From contig JABRWF010000001.1 of assembly GCA_018343915.1 (NCBI GenBank), forward strand, positions 3,844,001-3,908,000: DNA of 64,000 nucleotides, in the 5' to 3' direction. This DNA is from Agroathelia rolfsii (taxonomy: Eukaryota > Basidiomycota > Agaricomycetes > Amylocorticiales > Amylocorticiaceae). Every line of letters begins with the position of its first letter. Position 1 is the stretch's first letter. A program made the position numbers and the translations under genes. Shown here in pieces: positions 36,934 to 49,190 of this stretch. The notes under the pieces are model-generated. The model had not been told where the DNA came from. It ran no database searches and was given only the letters and a program-made list of their open reading frames with translations.

Positions 36934-39158
36934 TCAAATATCCGGCAGTTCTCGAGTGATGAGCCTTGTCCAAGTACTCTCTTTCCACCACTCTTCCATG
37001 CTGTCTATCCGCTCCCATAACGTTTCCTCGTTCACATTGTAAATCTCGTATTTGCCTCCGTCCAGGGACTGGCCTTCGCGTCGGGCAACTTCAATTGCTG
37101 CCTTATTTTCTCCCCTGTAGGTCTATGATAAGGAAAATGCTGCGAATCGTATCATCAACGATCAGACGCCTACCTGAGTAGCTCCATCAGCTCTTGTTTA
37201 TCTGGGAAGAATAGCCGGGGCTCTAAAACAGCCAATATGCCTAACGCGACGCGATAGAGAAAAGAGTCGCCCTCGAGGATGATTACATCCCAAATACGAG
37301 CGCAGGCTTCGAACGGTAAGTGGTCGAGGAAGAGGGGAATGAGCCAGTCAGGTAGATAAGCGGAGGGAGATACATGGTGTTGTTTGAAGTTGAAGTAAAC
37401 TGTCATCAACGGATCCAAAGATGAGTGAACATATACAAAGAAAAAAATGAGAAGGTGCAGCTTGCTTTTTGGCATGCCGTCGGCTAGCAGGGTATCGAAT
37501 ATCCTATCAAAAGTGAGCGGGGACGAAATTCGCACAAGTATTCACGGCATACCGGTAGTAAGCTTCCACCTGCAAGTTCGCTGATCAGCAAATTGAATTC
37601 CGTGAAGCAAAATTGAACGTATATATACATCATCTTTGGCACCATCTCCACCATAAAAGGCTCTTAAGCAATGCCTCTCCAGCATATTCCTCATGACAAC
37701 AAATGCTTGAGGTGGCGGCATGGTAATCAAAAATAGAGCGGCCACTCTGGCCACACCGTTGACGTAGCCCAAGCGCTCGTCACTCCGTGCCACAACCCAT
37801 GCACAGAGTATGTCCTTGAGATCCTCATACATGGGTCCTTCACGATGGAATATGTGTAACGAGGGCAACGTAGAGTCGATGTCTTCTTCAATGAGCTTCA
37901 TAGTCTCGCTGGGGAAAGTTCCTGAATTGATAGCGCGCTTTGCACGGGCCAAACAATTGCGGAAGTTATCTGTCACATAAAGAGAAATGATACACTTGGA
38001 TTATTCGAGGACAGTCAACAAGGAGTCATTATGGAGAAAATGGCTACCTTTGCTCAGAGCAAGCGCATTACCAACTGCCCGCTCCCAGAGCGTTGCGCGC
38101 AACTTCGTTGGGATGCCATTCCACCACAGTTGTCTCAAACGAGGGTAACGTTTGGCAGCCTGCCAATCCGGGAGGATTTCTCGCTCCCAGATGTGGAGTG
38201 ATCGTTCGATTTGGTTTTCCCGCTCAAGACGGCGTGCGGCAAATGCTTTCCGGCGTTTCTCCTCTTGAATATTCATAAGGTCTCAGTCTATTTGGATAAT
38301 TATGAGTAATGGTAATATACCTGCAGCACGGCTCTGTGCCATCATCTTGCCCCAATCAGCCATGTGCTTAAGATCCTCTGCGCGTGCTTTGGGCGGAAGA
38401 TGTTGAGGTCTTGTCTTGCTAATGACTTTCTCGAGCATGCTAGGACCCACAGATCGCGCGGGACGATGCCCAAATTTAGCCACTGTTTGGTTTGCCGTAC
38501 TGGGTGATGGTGGAAGGTTAGAGGAGGCTTTAGAGGGGGAAGGCGGAGGGGGAAGGTCCATCTCTGGAGTACGAGGCGAAGAAGAGGTTTCGGTAGATGG
38601 ACGACCAGCTCTTGATACCTCAAGAGTGCTTATAGGTGTAGACAGTGAGGATGTACTCGGAGACTTGGTCGTTCCATTGACCGTTGCTATGGCGGGATCA
38701 ACTATCACGGTCTGCGCAGCATCGTTGGATATCTCAATGACCACGCTGGGATATGGCGTGGGCTCCTCAGCTGAGTGTTCCTGCATAGAAGCCTGTCTTT
38801 CATGCATATTATCTACTGATTCTTCGATTTGAGGGAGGCTGAAGGATTGCGGCGACCGTTCATCATCCAGCGATACCTGAGAGAATTCATTGCTGAGCTG
38901 GGAGAGCGAGCGCTGGTAGGGAGATGTCGAATCAAGGTCAAACGAAGATACAGATGTGTCGGGTTGTGGTAAGGAGGTCAAATTGCTGTTTAGAAGCACG
39001 TTGCGACGGTCATCGAGGTTCTCTTGATGATATTTCGCCAAGTCCTGCTGTATGGTAGAGGCAGAGAGCCCCAGAGAGATTTGGCGATCGTCTTCGCCGT
39101 AGACAAATGCATCGTCTATATCGAGAGTGTTTGAGGTATGAACTTGGCTGCTGTCCAT
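36934..39158 (-). CDS. TBC-domain (Rab-GAP-like) protein, catalytic fingers missing
   Basis: The N-terminal exon (MDSSQVHTSNTLDIDDAFVY) is a Ser/Pro-rich, probably disordered region of about 285 residues. The TBC domain starts with YPRLRQLWWNGIPTKLRATL and WERAVGN. After an intron come IEEDIDSTLPSLHIFHREGP, YEDLKDILCAWVVARSDERL, GYVNGVARVAALFLITMPPP, LERHCLRAFYG, AYLPDWLIPLFLDHLPFEAC, ARIWDVIILEGDSFLYRVAL and GILAVLEPRLFF. The usual IxxDxxR reads IEEDIDS and YxQG reads YVNG, so both catalytic fingers are replaced. The C-terminal exon ends WTRLITRELPDI. The domain order resembles TBC1D14-type proteins. Several short introns were placed by eye; one would be about 39 nt. Confidence 0.82.
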
Positions 39159-40060
39159 GAGTTGTATGATGATGCTACTACTAGTATGTGTGCTTCGGTG
39201 ATGCTGCGTGAGGAACGTAATATAATTGCATTGTCAATGTGGCTGACGGTGGCTGACGCTGCGGCTGACATCATGGTCAGTTGGCATAAACTCGTCCGAG
39301 TCACGGGATGGGATAAGGTCTTGAGCTTGAACGGTCATTATCTACTATGATGAATCTGGTTGCTCTTCATTACTCATAGATGTGCTCATCACTGACTCAC
39401 TAGTTATCAACACTGAACGCCATCGTACCTCGAGAGCATATTGTTTTTGTGCCTGTGAACAACGGGTAATATCCATCTTGAACGCTGTAATAGGGCATTT
39501 ATCTGTTGTCATTCATACTTCGCATGGCGCAATAGCAACAACGTTTTTAGCTCTCAAGCGTGATACGAGTCGAAGTAGCCCAACTCTCCTATCGATCACA
39601 CATGATGCTGTATACCTGAATCATGCCGTCCGATGCACAACATCGCCGCTCAGGGAGGGATAATATCCTCAACTGAGGGCTATCTCTTGATTGACTTTAT
39701 CACTGGCCAGACGCTTTATTCTAACAGCGTGAGTAGAAGATTATGCATACCTCGAACAGAAAATCCCCCTGGACCTCAGGGTACACATAGAATTTCCCAC
39801 ATCAGCTTCTGCGCGGTCCGCTCCTCTCCCGGGCCCGACCTCATCTCGTGAGGAGTGATAAAACCTGCATGACTCCAGTAGGCGAAGCCTTCTCTCAGCG
39901 TATTTACAGGATATAGACGCCGCTGAAATGGCCTCACGATTGCGAATCTTGACGACTTTACTGCTTCGAAAAACTATCAACACAACACACTGAAAGTATT
40001 TTAACCCAGCGACAAGTCACTTGCATATTCAAGCCAATTCTTGGGATCGACTCCTTTACT
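39159..40060. other. intergenic between divergent genes
   Basis: This contains promoters for the TBC gene (minus) and the lyase (plus). Short frames on both strands show no family motif. Confidence 0.45.
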
Positions 40061-43035
40061 ATGCTCACGAAAAAGCTCCTAGTGTCAGGGCTGTTGGCGG
40101 CTGCTGCTCGTGCAGTGACAGTTACGCAAACATCAACAACATATACGTTTTCAAACTCTCTCATTATCTTTGAGTTCGTCATTTCGGGACTATGTTTTCA
40201 ATCGAAGCATTGTGTTTGATGCTATTATGTAGCCTCTTGAAGTCAAATGGCTATATCCAGAACTTCATATACCAAAATACTAATCTTCTTGGTCCACCAA
40301 ATGCCACGGCTAGTACAGGTTATGTCTACTCAGGTAAAGGAATCCAGTATTTCTTGCAAAGGTCATTCATCCGCTCATGCTTAGTTCCCGTGCTATCCAG
40401 ATTTCCCTTCATACACCTATGCACTCGGAAATACTTCTTTCAACCTTTTGAATGGCTCCAATTGGGCTGGAATTGTGATTACCGATGACGATGCTTCAAC
40501 TGGACATCTGTGATCATTCAATTAGTATCATTGCAAAAAAAATCACTAATACTGTTAATATGTAGGATTCAACGATCCTGGTTTTTGAAGGACGGAGAGA
40601 GTGGTCTACACAGCTTCCTTCGCCTTGCGTACTACAACGATACCGCTACAAACCTTGGGCCAATTGGTGAAATTCGTTCCATGTTCCGCCCCACGTATCC
40701 GGAAGCACCTTGGACAGATATTATCACTAACAATGCGCAATGGGTATGAGTCAGTCTCATTCTACACAACTTTCATTTTGACCTTCGTACAGGCACCCTT
40801 GCCGTCTGATGCAGCAACTGCAGCTGAGGTTCAGGTTCAGGACGCGTAAGTCAATGCAGAGTACATATCATTAATGGAGTCTGACCATATGCCTTAGGAC
40901 GTGGTATCTGGGCAACACGCCGTCGGATCCGTACGTTATCGCCGAGTCAGATTATTTCACAAAGGTATACTTATCTTATTTCCGATGTATTTCATTCAAC
41001 TCACTTGTAGCATAGTATACCTTCGCAGATAACCAGACGAACAATGCGCATGGTCTGTATTTTGAAGCCAACGGAACGGGCTACGGTGTATGGTGGGTTA
41101 TCAACCAGAAGGATACACTCTACAATGGCCCCGTAAGTCATGATTTTTTTTCCTGGACAAAACGCCGTTGACCCCGATACATTAGTTCCATGTCGATCTG
41201 ATGGTAGATGGCATCACCTACGATAAACTCACAACTTCGCATGGCGGCGCTCACTCGCCAAACATTAGTAATGGCTTCGATCGCACCTTTGGTCCTCACG
41301 TGAGTATGAATCATTCATGCGCGGGATGGCGCTAACACACAACCCCAATGCCAACACAGTTCTTGTATTTAAATACCGGAAATAGCGGGTATGCTCAAAC
41401 CTTCTTGGCAGATCGCCTCGCTTACTCAGCTTTAATGTATAATAGAATACAAGGTCTGCTTGCAGATGCAGAATCATACGCCGATCCAGCATGGAATTCG
41501 GAGTTCTATGATGAAATCTCCCCCTATGTATGTATTTTTGTGGCATTGTCTCACCGACATGACTAATCGACCCAAATTAGATCGTTGGATACGCTCCTTC
41601 TTGGGAACGTGGTACGTTTGAGGCCGCCATCTCAATCCCGGAAGGCGCATCAGAGGTGGTTGCTATCCTCAGTGCCAATGGGACCCACTTCCAAGTATGT
41701 GATTTATTTCCTGCCTTAGAAGTGTGTTCTAATGGAATATTCATTTTCAGGATAGCTCTACGATCCCGTCGGCTTACCAGTACTTCCAGACTGATGTGAA
41801 GGATGGAAAGGTTAGCTTCTCGAGAGTCAAGGAAGGAACTTATCGTTTGACAATTGTTGGAGTTGGTAAGTATTGGGCACATTTTATTTCGCATATCAAT
41901 TAAAACCATTGCTTCATAGGTATCTTTGGGGATTATGTGCAGGATGGACTCGTCGTCAAAGCAGGAAAAACGACAACTTTCAAGGGCACATGGGTCCCAG
42001 AGTCGGCTGGTAGCCCCCTTATCCCTAATGACACCTCAAGTACTTACAGCGTTTTCTTCAGGAAGGGAGCTCTGGCGCATTGGTGTCCCTGATAAGACTG
42101 CAGGAGAGTACAAGAACGGCTATGAACGCGACCTAACCCACCCTAATCAACCTGCTAGTAGGCATCTAGTTACTTTTTTTTTTCTCCATTCAACTTGCTG
42201 AGCCACTATGAAATCCTAGAATACCGAATTTACTGGGGCGCCTGGGATTTCCCGACACAATTCCCAAATGGTGTCAATTACACAATTGGGGAGAGCAATG
42301 AGCTCGACGACTGGAACTACATTCACTGGTCCCAGTTCGGCCCATCTTACACTGATAATAACACATATAACCGTACGACCGGCTTTTTTTTGTCCGTTTT
42401 GGGCCCTTGCTGATGAATATATAGAATACAACAACTGGTACATCAATTTTGAGCTTGATGAGGCGCCCAGTGCCAATTCGACGGCAACATTTACCGTACA
42501 GCTCGCCGGTGCAAGGACAACTGCTGGTAACACGGGAGAGGCGACCGGAAAAGACCCGTCTTTCAACGTGGGATATATGCGCTGCTTTTTTATCGTCGAG
42601 TTCAATGGCTAATGTCGCTCATGTCCAGATCTCGACATACGTTAATGGCCAATCCAATCTCCTAAATTGGATAATCGAGCCGTACCAGAGTAGCAGTTGT
42701 GGTGAGCGATCAGGTAAGTCCGATATCCCCTACTTGTGTCACTTTTACCATGCTCACCCGTCTTTCTAGCCATTTCTTGCTATCTCATCGTCGGCAAGTT
42801 TCCATTCCCGGGCTCATGGCTCAAGCAAGGCTGGAATCAATTCAATGTATGTATTCTCCATGTTACTCCCGCGCTCGACACTGCTAATCGCAGTGATATC
42901 GTTCCTTTTTTCAGATCTCCCTTCCGTATGCGCAGCCAGTGGTATGTTGTTCTAAACACGGTAAAGGAATGGCAGATGCTGACCTTGCCTTCACAGTACA
43001 TTCAATACGATGCGCTTCGGTTGGAGCTAAACTGA
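40061..43035 (+). CDS. secreted rhamnogalacturonan lyase, PL4
   Basis: An endolyase that cleaves the rhamnose-galacturonate backbone of pectin by beta-elimination. ATG 40061 opens a signal peptide (MLTKKLLVSGLLAAAARAV). Many short introns follow. Recognisable blocks are LLKSNGYIQNFIYQNTNLLG, AESDYFTKYTFADNQTNNAH, GTGYGVWWVINQKDTLYNGP, FHVDLMVDGITYDKLTTSHG, LAYSALMYNRIQGLLADAES, the middle beta domain SRVKEGTYRLTIVGVG, and the C-terminal sandwich EYRIYWGAWDFPTQFPNGVN and DDWNYIHWSQFGPSY. The gene ends YIQYDALRLELN. Block order matches a rhamnogalacturonase B-type PL4 enzyme. It fits a plant-litter or wood-decay lifestyle. Exon borders around 42380-42720 are less certain. Confidence 0.88.
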
Positions 43036-43239
43036 TCACATTCTTTCAATGAAAAATGCTGTTACTGGGATTGTGCTTGGCGATAATAATAAAACATATT
43101 GAATGTATGCTTTGTTATTATAAATAGGTTTCAGATTTCGGGACAGAATGTGGTTTTAAATATAGCAAATAGCTTGGGATATGATTTTAATATTATATAT
43201 ACTGAGGGGGGTTGGGGGTAAATAGGTGGTAAAGTAAAG

Positions 43240-44705
43240 TCACTGGCTGTCACTTTCTTCAGTACGAACAGCATGTGTCGTAATTACATGATGAAATTTA
43301 GATGACGGGGTACTCCCTACTTGTATATCCTCGTCGGAGGATGAAAGCCTCTTGAAAAGATTTTGGATGACCGGTGCTGCGTTTTTGCTGAACCTGATCT
43401 CCAGTCCTGCCTTACTCAGCTCCGCGCTCTTCTTAGCGCGAGGGAACATCTCGACTTCGTACTCCTTAATAGCCTCGGAGAGGGCGTTACAGCTCACTGA
43501 TGTATCAGAATCCAGAACACCATCCTTGTGTGAAATAATGGCCTGCCAGAGCTTCAATGCATCTTCCATGGCAACATTGACCCCCACCCCGCCAAAAGGT
43601 GACATCAGGTGCGCCGCGTCTCCTATCAGGGTCAGCCTAAGATAAACATTGCTTAGTTAACTCGCATGATACAGTATTAAATAAAAATATACCCAGGTTT
43701 ATGCTCCCACTCAGCGCCTATTGGAAGCATATAAAGTGGACGTGCGACGAGAGGTTCGTCAGTCTTGAGAATGAAGTCCTTGAACTCTTGCTTCCAAGCG
43801 GGAAAGTACTCCTCCATAAGCTGTTGACCCGCCATAGGGGATGTCCAATCAATCCCACACTCTTTGAACCACGTCTCCGGGACACGAAGCTGGGCATAGG
43901 TGACCGCGGCGTCGCCACTTTGAACCTGAGCTGATATAGTACGCTCATCGTCGCAAGCTAGACAGCTTCCAGCGCCAATCAATGCAGATATCTCAGGATG
44001 TCGGTTAGGAATATCGTTTAGAGTGCCCACGATAGCCGTGATACCACAGTAGAACGGCTTCTCTTGTGTGAGAAGAGGTCTGACTTTGGACCAGGCTCCG
44101 TCTGCACCCACGACGAGATTGAAACCACGTTCGATGTTCCCGTCTTCAAAATGAAGATCGTATAACCCTACTTCGCTGGCTGATGCTCCAACACTGCGCA
44201 GCTTCTTACCCCAGCTGATTGACCCGGGAGTCAGAGAGTCGAGCAAGAGATCCCGAAGCTGCCGACGGTCGATTTCAGGACGGTTCTTCCCGCGACGATT
44301 TCCAGCGGCATTCTCATCAAAATAAACTTTACCAGTGGAGTCGAAGAGCTTGTAAACGTCGCTCTCCGCGCGCATATATTTGGTGAACCCATCCCAAAGA
44401 CCTTGGTTTTATGAGTACTTGAGCAAAATTGAGTGCCAGATGTAGCAATGCATCAAACCTGCTTTATGAAGAGCGAGTTGCCCCGTCTCGACATGGAGAT
44501 CGAGTGAGCCTCCTTGACCGCGTGCATCTTTGGACTTTTCGGACTCATACACAGTGCAAGAAAAGCCACTGTTTTGCAACAAGCGTGCGAGAGTTAAACC
44601 TGCGGGTCCAGCTAGTGCGATGTCAAAACCCAGGACATGTCTCGAGAGTAAGGCTTGGGTCTCACCGCCAATGACAGCACTCTTGAGAGTATTGTTTAGA
44701 GACAT
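43240..44705 (-). CDS. FAD-dependent monooxygenase, TetX-like, copy 1
   Basis: A flavoprotein hydroxylase (PF01494 type) using NAD(P)H and O2; substrate unknown. After the first intron the Rossmann motif reads AVIGAGPAGLTLARLLQ, then CTVYESEKSKDARGQGGSLD. Further blocks are NRPEIDRRQLRDLLLDSL, LVVGADGAWSKVRPLL (the DG motif) and LTLIGDAAHLMSPFGGVGVN followed by VAMEDAL (the GD motif). The first intron (donor GTGAGA) must be removed to restore GxGPAG. Compared with copy 2 at 49191-50676 it has a C-terminal extension of about 25 residues (SSKFHHVITTHAVRTEESDS). The copies share exon layout and order, so they are duplicates, now separated by a DUF6534 gene. Confidence 0.88.
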
Positions 44706-46243
44706 ATTTATGCGGGGTAAAAGTAATTAGTCCGAATGTGTGCTGTCTATCTCATGTGTGAACGTAAAGTCTTTAAATACTCATGGTCAGAGCATAATGC
44801 AATGCCAATGACGCTATTATTCGAAGGTCAACAATTTCACAAAATATCGGCGCCCTCATCGATGCCGAGCAGACAACGCAGCGATGATACCACTGGCAAG
44901 TGAAAACCTATTTACGAGTGTATACGGCATCTTGCCGGTCATGATTACCTATACTTGAGTATGATTTCCATAATCATACGATGTAAGCATAGGAGCAAAA
45001 TCTGGAACTGCCGGGGATGGTACGTACCATTAGCACTACAGTGCTAGCAATGGTCGGCCCTCGTCTAAATTCCAATAGGCTCGGATCCAGCCGCTTCAAA
45101 CTCCGATTCGGATTACTGCTCCTTAAAACTCCGCTCACCGCCACCGTCTTCCAATTCAAGCTCAGAGCGGAGAGCGACGGCTGGGTACGAGCCTACCTGC
45201 GAGGTTGAGTTTCGGTATTGGGAAGACACAGCCACGGGCTCAAAATTCAGATCCGAGAGCACACGCTGATACGGCTGTTACTTAGGCTGCCCTTCATACT
45301 GAGCACTCACTCAGTGCTCACTCGCAGTTGTGCAATAGCACAGTGGTAGTTTTGTTTCTCCCGCCCACCTCCCTACCACACACCACACCTAACATAGGTC
45401 CAGCTTTAGGGTGTGTCGAGGTATAGCTATTCTCGAGCACTCCCGGGCTTGGCCTATTGCTCGAAAGGGGCAGCCGCTTACCCTTTTCTTCCCCCACACT
45501 ATAAGGCTGACACAACGCCCTGCCCTGCCGTACTGGCGACGCAAATCTTCCGACTTGAGAAGGCTTACTCATTGGATCCGGTCATTTAGATGATGCCACT
45601 AGCTTCGATCAATTGACTGCGACTCGGGAGCTCCAAGCTCAGGATATCTCATCAATCAGGACCGAGGCATGCGTACATGATGCCAATGCCAGGAGCTTTT
45701 CAAGTTGCACGTACAATGATAATCGAGTGTGGCCATAGTGGATTGAAATCTATTACGGTAGTAAGAGCTTGGAGCTAGTACTACATCACTGACTGAATGA
45801 ATCCGTGGTGCATGGGCACTGTCAGAATCTACCCGTTAGAAGTGCATTGGGAAAAAATAATGTTATATCGAATTTATTAAGGTAGACAGTACGTTATTTC
45901 GATCTCCAAAGTGAACTATGTGCAAAGAATGGCGGGAGATTTGACAAATATAACAGATGCAGTGGGCGGATAAATATCGACGGAGGGGAGACTTATGCGA
46001 TTGAAGTAATAGAATGTTGTCAAAACTATCAGGTTGGGCAAAAGCGAATGGAAAGTACCATGATTCGGAAGCATCCCTAGCATTGGTTTGCGGGCCTGCA
46101 TTATCATCGCGAGTCATATTTAATACGCATTTTGATAGTTTCCTCTCAAAGGTTAGAGTGGATTATGATCGAGGCCAGAGAATCTTGTGGTTTATGTTAG
46201 TTTAGGAATGTGCATCGTTGAACCGGCGATCTTCAAGTTGAAC
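44706..46243. other. intergenic, repeat-like, no gene recognised
   Basis: This includes a short palindrome GTATGATTTCCATAATCATAC near 44959-44979 and degenerate CTCCGATTCGGATT words near 45100. Open frames lack any family motif. Confidence 0.4.
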
Positions 46244-48357
46244 CTACTTGGCGTCATTGGATTCTTGATAGATATGGAGCTGGCTGGCACTATCGATCGT
46301 TGTTCCGCAAGCCATCTGGGTGAGCTCAAAACCACCTGTCGTAAAGACGGCATCATTGCCAGTAGTATTATCTATACCATCATCAGTAATCCCTGAATCG
46401 CCCTCAAGTTCTCTTTGTACTGTTTCACGAGAATTAAGTCTACGAAAAGATTGCATTAGCATCAGTTTTGGAAATTGACCAAAGCGTTCCTACGTTGAAA
46501 CGAGGGAACACATATATACTGTTGGGGCAATTAGAAACATGGCCATAACAAACAGAGGACGTTAATGTTGATCAAACTTACGCCGAGTTGAAATGAAATG
46601 AAACGACATATAGACCAACGAGTTGCTACCCATCATTAACTTCAAGAAGGGATAAGTCAACGCCTATCCACAAAACAGTATAGTATATGTCTTGATAGTA
46701 AGTTAATACTCACGATAATGCCAGCTATTAGGGCGAAGACGCTGTACGTTAATCATCATAAGAAATTAAGGGTAATCAATTGAATGGCGTAAAATAAAGT
46801 CACGTTGTTAGTAGTCCTGATCGTTAATCGTTCAGTATTTTGGTACGACGGAGTGCAACAAAACCACTCGAGCCTTACCAGTATTTAGAGTATACCAGAT
46901 CAGTCTGTTAATCATTCGGCTTGTTCTAAGGCACAAGGATGAGTCGTTAATCGAGGGAAAGAACATAACTAGGGCACCTAGCCAGTGGGGATCGACGATT
47001 GTGAATCCGAAGAAGGCAAATTATCGTAGCCGCTATTAAAGAATCGCAGACGGCTGGCAAAAATGTTATAGCACCACCTAAGTACTAGATCTGAATAGTG
47101 AGCTAAAGAATTGAATGCACATCAAGAAAAATGTCAATTACAGGCAATATACGTCTCGAACTGTTCGCATAGGACCATGATGGTGCTCTAAGACTAAAGT
47201 CGCCAGATTGTAAGAACACAAAAGCCACTAACCGTAGTAAATTATTGAACAAGAACGCACCCACTAATTACAAAGCCTAAACATTTCAGGTTCTTGTCAT
47301 TAGTATAAACCGCGGTAATAATCAGGCGCCACGAACACATAGCAAGTCCTTTTAATCCAAGTTAGATGTGTACTCGCTTCGCTAGCAGTTGTATCAAAAT
47401 CAGAGGCTCACCCAATGTCGTTAGGCTCATGACACACTTAATTGTAAAAAGACGAGTTGGAATTTAATTCGGTTTGAAGATAATTGCACAATTGGAATTC
47501 GCTTACAATGATACTTGGTATAACCCGACGGAAACGATCACTGACTGCAGGCGGAATTAGTCAACCGAGTCCATTCAATGAAGAGCAATGGAGTTTAGAA
47601 GGCCTACGGCAGTATATTCGGAAGGCAAAGAAACTGTGGGACACGTATAAGTGGTGTCATCATTGGAACTCAAAACTGAAAAAAAAAAAAAAAAAAAAAA
47701 AAACCTTACAGTTGTGTAGCAGTACTCAAAACGGTCTGGTCTAAGGATGAGTATCTGCATTATTCAGGTCTGCGTTACCTCAAAACTTACTGCAACAAAT
47801 ATTTGAAGCTGTTAATAGTCTCGTCAGATACTGGCGCAGCGATGATGAATCCGAATCCAGTAACTCACCAAAAGACTCCTGCAAAAACTATGCTATCAGC
47901 GAAGGATAATGAAATAAAGTATTTGGAACCCGCCATATCATTTCGAATAGCTTATCGACATTGCCGAAGTTCTTGACGGAATAAATATATAGTGCATGGG
48001 CAAGAAGTGCAGCATGAAACGTTTCCGTTGCCCTTGGTAACTGTAAATGTCAGGTGGAAGAACTGAAAATACAAGGCGCGTACATCAGCGCTGCAACCTA
48101 AAGACAGCCGTCAAACACAATCAAGGCAAACCGATACTCCAGATTCATGCACACTTACGAATAACTTGAGCAACAGCGAATCTTTGGTAGAGTACTCCAC
48201 AAAGTATAGGTAGCATTGAAGGCATGTTACTCCGTAGATTCTAACCTTAGAAACTCAATCGTGGCATACTTGAGGATGTTCATATAAGCAAAGATGCATA
48301 CACTGATGAAACAAGGACTCCAATTTCTAGTGAGCCCAAGAACAGCTCTGTCGACAT
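46244..48357 (-). CDS. seven-helix membrane protein, DUF6534 type
   Basis: Agaricomycete-expanded family of unknown function. Exons are short and were pieced together. ATG 48357 gives MSTELFLGSLEIGVLVSSV; a 61-nt intron joins it to IYGVTCLQCYLYFVEYSTKD and SLLLKLF; then LPRATETFHAALLAHALYIY and SVKNFGNVDKLFEMIW; WRLIITAVYTNDKNLKCLGF; KYLGGAITFLPAVCDSLIAA and TIICLLRIHN; RMINRLIWYTLNT; SVFALIAGIIV; TYPFLKLMMGSNSLVYMSF; and the last exon with LMQSFRRLNSRETVQRE. Block order matches the family, including the AVCDSLIA / INRLIWYTLNTG and final LNSR signatures. A 25-A tract (47679-47703) sits in an apparent intron. The region 47400-47900 is not resolved and a defect there cannot be excluded. Confidence 0.65.
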
Positions 48358-48754
48358 TCTCACTGAACGTTAAATTGTCTGATGTACAGCGTGATGCTAA
48401 TAGTAGGTAGGTCTTTGACGGAAGATGGGGAACACAAAAGGGAAGGGATCGCAACATGGCAAGGATAGCGAGGATAAATAGCCACTTTAGTTACCATTGG
48501 CCCACACCGGCGTCTAAAAATCGCGGCTAGGAATATGAAGGGATGCGAAGTTGTCCGAACAGGATCAACACAACCCTGGCTAGGAACTCCTCTGGGCCTG
48601 TGCACAGTTTGATGTTGTGCCCCACTACTTGCGAGGGCCCTTCAATATAAACCGTGCGAGCTGGGGGCAGTGTAGCAAAGGTTATCAACAAACGTGCTTA
48701 AAAAAACATGGATCATTTTCTCGCAGAATGGGTTTAAGCAAAATAACATAAGAG

Positions 48755-49108
48755 AGTCAACTCCCTATAAAATCATGGCGATTGGTAACGCCAAGAATTA
48801 TGATTTGTAAGGGAGTATGCTTAATAGAGTTATCAAGTGAAATTGTTGCTTATGTCGCCATTTTGCTTTTATGTGGCAACGTTTACTTTGCTGGCCCTTG
48901 TAAGCAAGATGCCCGTTGGTTTGCTACTCAATATGGTAAGTAATATTACTAGTACGTGGTGTCTCCATATATGAGCGTTAGACCGGTAGTAAATGAATTT
49001 TATGACTCTTGCGTCCCTTCCCCCGCATACCAACTCGGTGACGCCAAGAAATATGATTTTTTAAGAGAGTATGACCTGATAGGGTGATCATTTTATAGGG
49101 AGTCGACT
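48755..49108. repeat. 354-nt MITE-like element
   Basis: Terminal inverted repeats of about 21 nt: AGTCAACTCCCTATAAAAT at 48755 and its complement, allowing one mismatch, ending at 49108. Inside are two direct copies of about 37 nt, GGTAACGCCAAGAATTATG (48784) and GGTGACGCCAAGAAATATG (49037). No open frame of note. It lies 82 nt beyond the 3' end of monooxygenase copy 2. Confidence 0.78.
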
Positions 49109-49190
49109 GTAATATAGTAGTACATAGTCAATTTTTATCAATACAGTCAAGGGTGGCACCTGTTACAACGTGCTAATTAAGGGTTGGCGT

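Noticed and set aside
45318..45572. 84-codon minus frame
   Set aside because: No family similarity recognised and no splice context; left as intergenic.
48227..48457. Apparent frameshift at the start of the DUF6534 gene
   Set aside because: A 61-nt intron with donor GTATGC and an AG acceptor joins GVLVSSV to IYGVTCLQ in phase, so no frameshift is needed.
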